Assembly: GCF_029867415.1 (NCBI RefSeq)
Contig: NC_081183.1
Span: 196,261,563-196,325,562 of the forward strand
DNA length: 64,000 bases
Direction of reading: 5' to 3'
DNA from: Vicia villosa
Lineage: Eukaryota; Streptophyta; Magnoliopsida; Fabales; Fabaceae
Under the pieces are notes generated by a model. That model searched no databases and was not told the DNA's origin. It worked only from the letters and a program-made list of their open reading frames with translations. Positions within the stretch are counted from its first letter, which is position 1. Every line of letters starts with the position of its first letter. This document shows positions 56,167-64,000 of the stretch, in pieces. The translations under genes were made by a program, and so were the position numbers.

Positions 56167-58659
56167 AGAGAAGGAAATCACATCCAAGAGCACACCAAAG
56201 CATTGAAAAGCTTGCTTTCTCACTTCTTACCTATTTGCAAGTTCTTTCCATTTTTCAAAGAAGTTAGAACTTCAACTTTCAAATCTTGAGAGTTCTAACT
56301 ATTGGTGTCATCCAAACATATTCTAAACATTATTTTGAAGTTGTTTGAACCATTAAACCATCACAAAACTATCCAAAAGTCAGTTTCATCACAAAAACTC
56401 CATGAGTGCACAAATTGAGCCTTAAACCTCCAATTCTCGATCTACTCGTGTATTTACCAAACTATCACCTCAAACATCTTCCATACATCAATTAGAAGTG
56501 ATCCAAACATCTGGAACGTTTCTGGATGTAGAGAAACACCATGGCCGTTTTCAGTTTGGAGCCAAAACAGGTGGAGGTCCGTAGAATGATTCAGAAAGTT
56601 TCGAGCAAGTTTAAGAACATCAACATGATCCTTGAACATCACTGAAGCGATCCCAATCATTTCCAAGCTTTGAAGCTTCCTGAATCATGCCCAGTAACTC
56701 ACGGTTTGCTCAAAACTTATTCGGTTCGATTATGATCAATCATGCTTTTTAAATAACTTTTGAATGTATATTATTGTTTATCGTGATGTTCTTAACGTTT
56801 CTGGATGCTTAATTGCCATTTGGTTACATATTTCACGAGTTGCCATTCTAGGGTTGCGAAGCTTCAAAAATGGGGATCTGTGATAGGGGCCAAATTAGGT
56901 GACAACAAAGGCATATTCGAGCTCAGGGCATGTCACTTGATTGATCTGGGTTACTGTTTTGTTTGTTCATCTTGTTTCATGCAGGTTTGAAATCGGAGAT
57001 GATTAGCTACAAAATAGCTGGGAAGAATCCGTAGCTAATTTGTAGCTAAAACTTTTACAGGTTTGTAAGGAAGAAGACGAGGACGTGGCGTCCTCTGGTT
57101 GGTCTATTTGCGCGCGGGCGTTTTTTAAAATTCAGACTAGTCATATGCTTTGTTGACCACGCTTTTACCATGCTCCTTGCTTCAGCAGCCGTCTGATCAA
57201 TCTTGATCATCATCCAACAGGCCTCAGCACGCAGGCTCATCATAGACCCTTGGGGGTCTGCCACACAGGATCACATATATTAATATTTTCTTAATTAATT
57301 TGTTTTTCTTTGCATAATTAATTAAAAATACTTTCAAAAATCCAAAAATCATTTTAATTTCACTTTTAGGTTGATAAAATATTTAATTATTTTTTGACAT
57401 AAAAATATTTTATTTTTATTCATAATTAATTTATTTTGTTAATTAATTAGTAATTGTGTGATTATTTACTATTAATTAATATCAACCAATCAAAAAACTC
57501 CAAAAAAATATTTTCTTTTTATATTTAGGTTTATACTTGTATAATCTAATTTGTGACATAAAAAGAATTATTTTTCTTGTTAAGTTTAATTATTTTTATA
57601 ATTATTTGTTTAATTATCTTATTAATTAACTTAATTCCATTCAAAAAAAAACACAAAAAAAAATATCTTCTCTTAGATTATTTTCTTTTGAAATCATCAT
57701 ATAACCTTCGTGTAATTAATCATTTGAATTTTCATGTTCTGATTTTTGATTACTGTTACAGATCACTTGAATAATTACAATTCATTTAAGGTTTCGAGAT
57801 CTGTTTCTTTGTCGTCTTCTGGCTTTGTCTATTTTTCTGTCTTCCATTTGCTACAGAGGATGATCATGAAATAATTTATTTCAAGCATATCACTTGAAGA
57901 TCAAGGTAACACCTCAAGCTCAGAAATCCGATTTTCTCATCCTTCGAGGTAAGCCTAAAACGCAACCAACTGTTTTCACAACAGTAATCAATTCACTTTC
58001 AAATCATGCAACCCATTGTTTTTCAAAACAGTGGGGCCTCTCGAATATTAGAGAGTGTAAGTCCCATTTCTTTTCCTTTTGTACAGTTTTTTAAACAATA
58101 AAACATTCTTCAAAATAAAATCTTTTCAAACAATTTTCAAATCATTTTCAAAACAACAAAACTTCAAAGAAACTTCAAAACTTTTCAATATACCATGGGC
58201 CTCCATGTAGGTATAAGTCCCGAGCCCTTTTGTACATACCCATTCCAGTACATGAAATTAGGTATTTCATTGTACGCCTTTTGTACTTATCTCAATCAAT
58301 TTGTTTTTTAACTTTGAACAACAAACCAAAAACGAAGGTTTCTTTAAATCTTCCCAAAAGAAAATACCATGGGCCTCCATGTAGGTATAAGTCCCAAGCC
58401 CCTTTGTAAATACCTGTTTACATAACTTTGAATAAACTCAAAGGGCCTCTCCCCGAGTATGAGTCCCGAGCCCCTGTGTATACAAATGGAGCATGCTTAC
58501 AGGTATATTTCCTTCATAAACTCCATTATATACACACACTTTGTCATATATATAACTGTTCATATTTGTTCATGTACTTGTTCATGTTTGTTCGTACTTG
58601 TTCATACTTGTGATTGTGTTATATGTGTGCTTTTTCAACTTAGTACAACACTAGGTACC

Positions 58660-58930
58660 CCATAGCCTCCTATTGGGCTTCGTGCAAAGAATCTCCCTAG
58701 TTTAGGTTAGGACATAGAGTATGGTTTCCCGGTGAAATCGCTCTAAGAGCTCAGACCAACTATACCATGCCTCCCCTTGGGCTTTGTACAAACGAGTGAC
58801 CCTCCCATAGCCTCCTCTTGGGCTTACAATGCAAGGACCCTGGATTGTCCCTCCCATAGCCTCCTCTTGGGCTTACAATGCAAGGACCCTCGGATAGCCT
58901 CCTCTTGGGCTTCGTACAAGGACCCACGGG
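58660..58930 (+). repeat. Array of GCCTCCTCTTGGGCTT units in LTR 2
   Basis: About five copies of agcctcctcttgggcttaca and variants, each followed by a caaggaccc-type end. It is related to the 46.3-46.8 kb array of LTR 1. Confidence 0.85.
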
Positions 58931-59049
58931 CTTCTTATAAGCATCCCAAATATCCAAAACAAATACCCTAGGAGATTAGACATTTTTCATCTCTATGCTA
59001 GGAGTATCTCTTATATATCATCACAAACAATCAATCAATCAAAATCAAA

Positions 59050-59230
59050 CTTTTTGCCACAAGGCTGGCTAATCAATCAAACTGTTTTACCACCGTACTG
59101 GATGATTAATCAAAGTTTTTGTCACAAGGCTGACTTCATTGAAACTTTTGCCACAAGGCTGGCTGATTAATCAAAGTTTTTGTCACAAGGCTGACTTCAT
59201 TGAAACTTTTGCCACAAGGCTGGTTAAACA
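59050..59230 (+). repeat. Array of CACAAGGCTGRCT units in LTR 2
   Basis: Six alternating copies of gccacaaggctggctgatta and gtcacaaggctgacttcatt types at roughly 25-40 bp spacing. Confidence 0.85.
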
Positions 59231-59917
59231 AAAACATCTTTATCATTCTAAGCACCCTAAGTGGCATGGCCCCGGGCTTATAATGAAAAGATCTTCAAAC
59301 AAAAACAAACAGATGTATGTGATGATATAGATTAGATACATCTAGCATTTAGACGACATTTGTCTATTTTCCTTTGCTTCCACTAGCATAAGTGGGAACT
59401 ACGATTGCTCTGACTTTCTCAACATCCCTTTGAGAATACGTAGGCACAAGGTCGATCCTTGGCGAGCAAAACAAAACAAAACACAAAAAACCACTCAAAC
59501 CTTAGCACCCGTAGACCCCGAGCTACAGATGCTCTGATTCCCTCTAAGGGATATGTATGCAGAGGATCGCGATGATCTTTGCGAGCATAATCAAACAAAC
59601 ACCTTAGGTCCCACCTATTTCACAAACAGAACCTTCACCGTAGCATAGAATAAAAAACAATAAAGAACCCTGTAGAGTACTACAGATACGTTGGGTGCTA
59701 ATACCTTCCCTTCGTATAACCAACCCTCTTACCCAAGATCTCCCCCCACTTTTAGGTTATTGCAGCTTTTTTCCTTTTCCTCTTTTGGAAACAATAAAAA
59801 GTTTGGTCGAAACAAAAGAAAAATCATTTTTTTGAGCACTCGAGCCCAAAGAAGGCATCAGGTGTCTCATCCCACAAAAAAGAGGAACAAAACGATTTTT
59901 CGCCCGCGACAGAAAAA

Positions 59918-59936
59918 TGGCGACTTCACTGGGGAT
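59918..59936 (+). promoter_or_regulatory. Primer-binding site of Ogre element 2
   Basis: tggcgacttcactggggat, the same spacing from the LTR end as in element 1. Confidence 0.75.
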
Positions 59937-60710
59937 TCTCTCCTTTTATTGTTTCCAAAGGAAGGGTTATTTCTAATTATTGTTTTTATTTTAATTTTTG
60001 TTACATGTGTGATTCTTTGGTTCTGTTACTTGTGTGGTTCTGTTACAAGTGATACATTATGGACAAATCCTAACCCGGATTAAGTACACATAAGAAATTA
60101 GGTGGAGGGTATAGTCATGTGCAGGCGCACTTGAGAATCCTTCCGCTCAGTGGAGGTTCCTTGTTGGTAATATATGTTTAGCATGCTTTCGTAGCGAAGA
60201 CATTATTGCCACATTGAACTGTAGAAGCTGAGAGACCGTAGAACCCCAACCCATCCTGGCCTTATTAGGACGTGGTGCAGAAACGATCCAGGTGAAGACT
60301 TGGATAGTTGTCATGCAGAGAACCACACTCAGACGAGTTTTTCTTGAGAATATTTCTGGCTCATCAGTTTAGTTGTGAAAGCCGGTAATATCCGAAAGAA
60401 AAATGTAGACTCTGATGTATCAGTAGAACATGTTGTACAGGTGATTAACTAGATCTATCCCTATTTGGTTCTCTGACCTCATGCTCGTGACGCTGGACCT
60501 TTGAACCTGTGTGTACTATGTTTGAATTACCATGTTTGTGTACCATGTTTGCGTTACCATTACCATGTCTGTTTTACCATGTTTGAATATGTGGCATTCA
60601 TGCATCCACGCATTCATACATTCAAAAAAAAACCCATTTTTTTTCCATAAAAACATGATTTTTCCAAAGATTTAGAGAAATTTTCTTTGCAAACATTTTA
60701 GGATTTAGTC
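59937..60710 (+). other. Leader between primer site and ORF1, element 2
   Basis: Non-coding. It includes a run of related taccatgtttg words (about 60528-60590) and the cattcatgcatccacgcatt stretch before ORF1. Confidence 0.6.
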
Positions 60711-62246
60711 ATGGAAGAAGTAAAAAGGCATACCAAGAAATACGGTTTCAAAGCGCCTGATGTGGGAAAACTGATAGAGTTAGCATCTTCTGTACAAAAT
60801 CCTTCCAATTTTAGGAAAAGTTATGGAAAACTTTTGCCTATCCTGAACACTCATGTTGATGAAGGACTTCTCAAAACTCTGGTTCAGTTCTATGATCCCG
60901 TTTACCGTTGTTTTACCTTTCCAGACTACCAGTTGGTACCGACCTTGGAAGAATATGCCAATCTTTTGGGTATCCCTGTGTCTGACAAAATACCCTTCAA
61001 TGGTTTGGAAGCCATTCCTAAGTCACATGTCATTGCAACAAGTATCCACTTGAAGAAATCTGAAGTAGAGAGTAATTGGACTACCAAAGGAAACCTCCCG
61101 GGTTTAACCTCACACTTCCTGGTAAAGAAAGCCTTTGATTTCATCGAAACTGGTAGCATGATAGCTTTTGAAGCTGTACTAGCCTTGCTCATCTATGGGT
61201 TGGTTCTGTTTCCCAATGTCGACAACTTTGTTGATATCAATGCCATAAAGATTTTTCTGATTGGAAATCCTGTTCCGACTTTACTTGGTGACATGTATTT
61301 CTCTGTCCATCATAGGAATCGCCAAGGCGGTGGAATCATTGTATGTTGTGCACCTCTATTGTTCAAATGGATTGTTTCACACTTACCTGAGTCTCCTATT
61401 TTCACAGAAAACCGAGAAGGTTTGCGTTGGCCTCGAAGACTTATGTCTCTTACTAATAATGATATCCGTTGGTATACCTTGGCTCGCTGTGGTACAGAAA
61501 CCATTGATAGTTGCGGAGAATTCGCCAACGTACCTCTCATTGGTACACAAGGAGGAATTAACTACAATCCGATCTTAGCCCGACGACAACTCGGGTATGC
61601 AAATTCAGTTAAACCTGTTGGTCTCGCAGTAGAAAGCTACTTCTATCAAGAAAAGGAAGATCCTCAAAGGTTGAAGACAAGAATGATGAGAGCTTGGTAC
61701 GACGTCCGATGGAAAGAAAAAGGTGAGGAAAGGAATTGCATTGCTACGGACGCCTACACCTGCTGGGTAAAGAAAAGAGCAAAGGAGTTTCAAATGCCTT
61801 ATGATTATGAAAAACCCATGTCTCTTGTGGTACCTCAACTACCCAATATTCCCATTCCCACTATGAAGGAATACCAAGACACTTTAGCCAAGATGAGGTT
61901 AGAGAAAAACGCTTGGGAGCACAAGTTTCGTAGGACCGATATGGAAAACAGAAGGTTGAAGAAACAAGTGAAAGATCACGAAGAAACTCTCTACTGTCAA
62001 GATGGATGGCTCATGAGTAAAGATGAGAAGATTCGTCAGAAAGACGCTGCAATCAAGAGGTACATCAAAGAAAGCAAGAAAAAACCTGAAGGTTCAACAA
62101 GCAACGCTCCAACTCCTGACGATTGGAAGAATATTGTTGACAAGCTAAAGACCGAAAAGGCCGAATTGAAAGCTTACTATGGGAAAGAAATCATGAAGCT
62201 CAAGCTGCACAATGCATTTGGTTCTTCGTCTGATGAAGATGCTTAG
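60711..62246 (+). CDS. Ogre ORF1 of element 2, intact
   Basis: 511 codons from ATG 60711. The N-terminus MEEVKRHTKKYGFKAPDV aligns with the start of element 1 ORF1 and supports this ATG. The core matches element 1: YGKLLPILNT, TLVQFYDPVYRCFTFPDYQL, TLEEYANLLGIPV, FVDINAIKIFLIGNPVPTLL, GGGIIVCCAPLLFKWIVSHL. From ~390 on it is charged coiled coil (KMRLEKNAWEHKFRRTDMEN). Same family as above (probably DUF7745). The role in the Ogre cycle is unknown; it is encoded before gag in the same sense and probably needs its own translation strategy on a long polycistronic RNA. Confidence 0.9.
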   Translation: MEEVKRHTKKYGFKAPDVGKLIELASSVQNPSNFRKSYGKLLPILNTHVDEGLLKTLVQFYDPVYRCFTFPDYQLVPTLEEYANLLGIPVSDKIPFNGLEAIPKSHVIATSIHLKKSEVESNWTTKGNLPGLTSHFLVKKAFDFIETGSMIAFEAVLALLIYGLVLFPNVDNFVDINAIKIFLIGNPVPTLLGDMYFSVHHRNRQGGGIIVCCAPLLFKWIVSHLPESPIFTENREGLRWPRRLMSLTNNDIRWYTLARCGTETIDSCGEFANVPLIGTQGGINYNPILARRQLGYANSVKPVGLAVESYFYQEKEDPQRLKTRMMRAWYDVRWKEKGEERNCIATDAYTCWVKKRAKEFQMPYDYEKPMSLVVPQLPNIPIPTMKEYQDTLAKMRLEKNAWEHKFRRTDMENRRLKKQVKDHEETLYCQDGWLMSKDEKIRQKDAAIKRYIKESKKKPEGSTSNAPTPDDWKNIVDKLKTEKAELKAYYGKEIMKLKLHNAFGSSSDEDA

Positions 62247-62570
62247 GATTGTTTAGCTTTTTATTTATCATTTGCTTTTGTAAGGAGCTACGCTCCAATG
62301 TTGTAACATTTCCCATTATTGCAATAAAAAAATGAATGAATAAAAGATTTGTTTGTGTTCAAATGTTTGCAAGAGAATAATCTTTAAAATATTTGGAAAA
62401 ATCATAAATTTCTTTTTGCATACATCATTCTGCATATCGAGTCTGTTGTATAGAGTCTTATCTTTTGGATCTTTCTCCATTAGATCGTCAAGCTGTCGCG
62501 TCTCAAAGTTTCTCGACCGCGCTCGCAATCAGATCACAGATACAATACTCGTTCAAGCAGAAGAAGAATA

Positions 62571-64000
62571 ATGGAAAGTTCTGAACAAGAGAATATTGAG
62601 CTTCGTGGTACAGTGACCACTCTTCAGGAAAAATTGGAAAGTCTCACTACTCTGGTTGACTCTTTAATGGCCGCACAGAATCAGCCGCCGCCACCCAACA
62701 GTCAAGCAACAGTAACATCTGAGGTTACTACTCCAGTTTCTACGGTTGCATTCGGCATTCCATCTTTCTCCATGCCAGAAGGTTGGGGCACGCCTTTCAG
62801 CTTTGGTACAGGTTTCCGCCATAATGTTTCTGGGGTTCAAACATCCACAACTGAAGCGCCTGCTGCTCAGAGTTCACAGTTCACTCCAAATCAGGGGATA
62901 ACTTTTTCTCAAGTTACTATGGCACTTTCTCAACCCACTATGACGGTTCCGACTCCTATGGTTCACACTGTTCCTTACGGAGACAATGAGATTTATCATG
63001 ATCAGGGTGATAGCACAAATCAGCGAAGCCTTGTAGGAGATCTCCAAGAACAATTCAACAAGATTCAGCTGGAAGTCAAAGCTATTCGGGGAAAAGATTT
63101 GTTTGGAAAGAATGCCCAGGAGCTATGTTTGGTTCCCAGTGTACAAATACCGGCTAAATTCAAGGTCCCTGACTTTGAGAAGTACAAAGGTAGTTCTTGT
63201 CCACAAAGCCATCTTGTGATGTATGCTAGAAAGATGTCTACTTATGCAGATAATCATCAGTTGCTTATCCATTACTTTCAAGACAGTTTGACTGGTGCCG
63301 CACTGAAGTGGTACACAGGTTTAGATAGCACCAATATTCGGACTTTCAACGACCTAGGTGAGGCCTTTGTCCGACAATACAAATACAACTCGGATATGGC
63401 TCCAGACAGAGATCAGCTCCGATCCATGGCTCAGAAAGATCATGAAGCTTTCAAAGAATATGCCCAACGATGGAGAGAAACTGCTGCTCAGATTAATCCA
63501 CCATTAAAAGAGAAAGAGATGACCAAGATCTTCTTGAATACTCTCGGTCCGTTTTACTATGAACGCATGATTGCTAGCGCTCCAAGTGATTTCACCGAAA
63601 TGGTAAACATGGGGATGCGTTTAGAAGAAGGAGTCCGAACCGGACGTCTGACTAAAGAAGGTGGATCTTCAAGTGGAATCAAAAAGTTTGGAAGTGGTTT
63701 CCCAAAGAAGAAAGAACAAAGTGTTGACATGGTATCCCAAGGAAAGCCAAGAGGAAATGTCAATCGTCAACGACAGGTTGCTTCTATCACACCAGTCGTT
63801 AACACAACACCGAATCCAGGATTCACTCCTCAGTTTCAACAACAACAGCCTCGACAACAGGCTCAGCAGTTAAACAATAATCAGAATCGAGTACAAAGAG
63901 CTCCACAGTTCGATCCGATTCCGATGACCTACACAGAATTGTACCCTGCACTGATTGAAAGAGGCCTTATTCAAACTAAAGCACCACCACCAGTACCTGA
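62571..64000 (+). CDS. Ogre gag polyprotein of element 2, partial
   Basis: I read an open frame from ATG 62571 to the window end (at least 476 codons, no stop found). It starts MESSEQENIELRGTVTTLQE, a coiled coil matching the element 1 gag start. A Pro/Thr-rich spacer follows, then the gag core (LFGKNAQELCLVP, FKVPDFEKYKG, YFQDSLTGAALKWYTGLDS, DMAPDRDQLRSMAQKDHEAF, MVNMGMRLEEGVRTGRL) and a Gln-rich tract. Zinc-binding and protease parts would lie beyond the edge. It starts 325 bp after ORF1. Confidence 0.9.
   Translation, partial: MESSEQENIELRGTVTTLQEKLESLTTLVDSLMAAQNQPPPPNSQATVTSEVTTPVSTVAFGIPSFSMPEGWGTPFSFGTGFRHNVSGVQTSTTEAPAAQSSQFTPNQGITFSQVTMALSQPTMTVPTPMVHTVPYGDNEIYHDQGDSTNQRSLVGDLQEQFNKIQLEVKAIRGKDLFGKNAQELCLVPSVQIPAKFKVPDFEKYKGSSCPQSHLVMYARKMSTYADNHQLLIHYFQDSLTGAALKWYTGLDSTNIRTFNDLGEAFVRQYKYNSDMAPDRDQLRSMAQKDHEAFKEYAQRWRETAAQINPPLKEKEMTKIFLNTLGPFYYERMIASAPSDFTEMVNMGMRLEEGVRTGRLTKEGGSSSGIKKFGSGFPKKKEQSVDMVSQGKPRGNVNRQRQVASITPVVNTTPNPGFTPQFQQQQPRQQAQQLNNNQNRVQRAPQFDPIPMTYTELYPALIERGLIQTKAPPPVP

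Larger units (their letters stand above)
54581..59911 (+). repeat. 5' LTR of Ogre-like element 2 (~5.3 kb)
   Basis: Starts tgtcataccccaatttttga. The end is set at ca before gaaaaa plus the primer site. It shares regulatory blocks with LTR 1 (TATA context, gtagagtactacagata near the end, ttcccggtgaa). A ggcctccatgtaggtataag unit occurs twice (58200, 58373). Confidence 0.8.
54581..64000 (+). mobile_element. Ogre-like Ty3/gypsy element 2, partial at right edge
   Basis: LTR, primer site, intact ORF1 and open gag in the same order and orientation as element 1. The sequences are clearly homologous but diverged throughout, including LTRs and proteins, so this is a different subfamily and not a duplicate. 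It runs off the window within gag. Confidence 0.88.

Noticed and set aside
57055..57264. 69-codon minus-strand frame in Ogre LTR 2
   Set aside because: No motif, inside the LTR leader, no counterpart in LTR 1.

Overview
The window looks like nuclear DNA of a plant, most likely a legume. It is AT-rich and intron-containing, and it is dominated by retrotransposons. Two of these are Ogre-like Ty3/gypsy elements with LTRs of 5-6 kb and an extra ORF before gag, a lineage especially abundant in vetch/pea-type legumes. I cannot name the species from sequence alone. Only one host protein gene looks intact, a three-exon thaumatin-like protein (27.1-29.0 kb, + strand), together with one clean nuclear tRNA-Leu(CAA) at 36.5 kb (- strand). 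Almost everything else is a mobile element, whole or decayed.

Layout. 0-0.4 kb: minus-strand fragment resembling a SNF2-family ATPase, running off the left edge. 0.6-4.7 kb: broken Ty1/copia fragments in both orientations. 5-9.3 kb: decayed LINE fragments (L1 zf-RVT and RTE type), a locally duplicated segment and two Mutator-like MITEs with 9-bp target duplications. 9.45-15.86 kb: a 6.4-kb element with ~148-bp terminal inverted repeats and a 9-bp target duplication, carrying an L1 LINE (ORF1, endonuclease, reverse transcriptase) on the minus strand and tRNA-like Pol III modules inside each end. 16.1-24.15 kb: a minus-strand L1 LINE split by a 6-kb SIRE/Maximus-like copia element (16809-22797) whose LTRs are nearly identical but which lacks most of integrase and all of RT and RNase H. 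24.2-25.8 kb: decayed hAT transposase.

26.2-29 kb: two MITEs upstream of the thaumatin-like gene. 29.8-31.8 kb: a probable solo copia LTR interrupted by a 1.1-kb hAT element with a perfect 8-bp duplication. 31.8-32.2 kb: a large imperfect hairpin. 32.4-35.3 kb: decayed minus-strand copia pol. 36.5 kb: tRNA-Leu. 37.1-38.5 kb: LINE 3' end and a copia remnant. 39.28-39.67 kb: a TRIM-type miniature LTR element. 40.0-41.1 kb: non-contiguous, intron-bearing exon pieces of an endoplasmin (ER HSP90) gene. 41.1-41.65 kb: L1 RT fragment cut by Ogre element 1.

41.66-64 kb: two Ogre-like elements in the same orientation. Element 1 has LTR 41659-47764, a primer-binding site, ORF1 with one nonsense codon, and a 1401-codon gag-protease ORF. 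Element 2 (LTR 54581-59911, intact 511-codon ORF1, gag open to the window end) starts 66 bp after the gag-protease stop of element 1. The simplest reading is that element 2 inserted into element 1 just before its RT-integrase part, which would lie beyond the window.

I see no microbial-style system, CRISPR array or operon. The unusual material is structural: nested insertions with readable target duplications, tRNA-like modules inside a DNA-transposon terminus and inside an Ogre LTR, captured or duplicated HSP90 exons, and overlapping gag/pol frames in the copia element.
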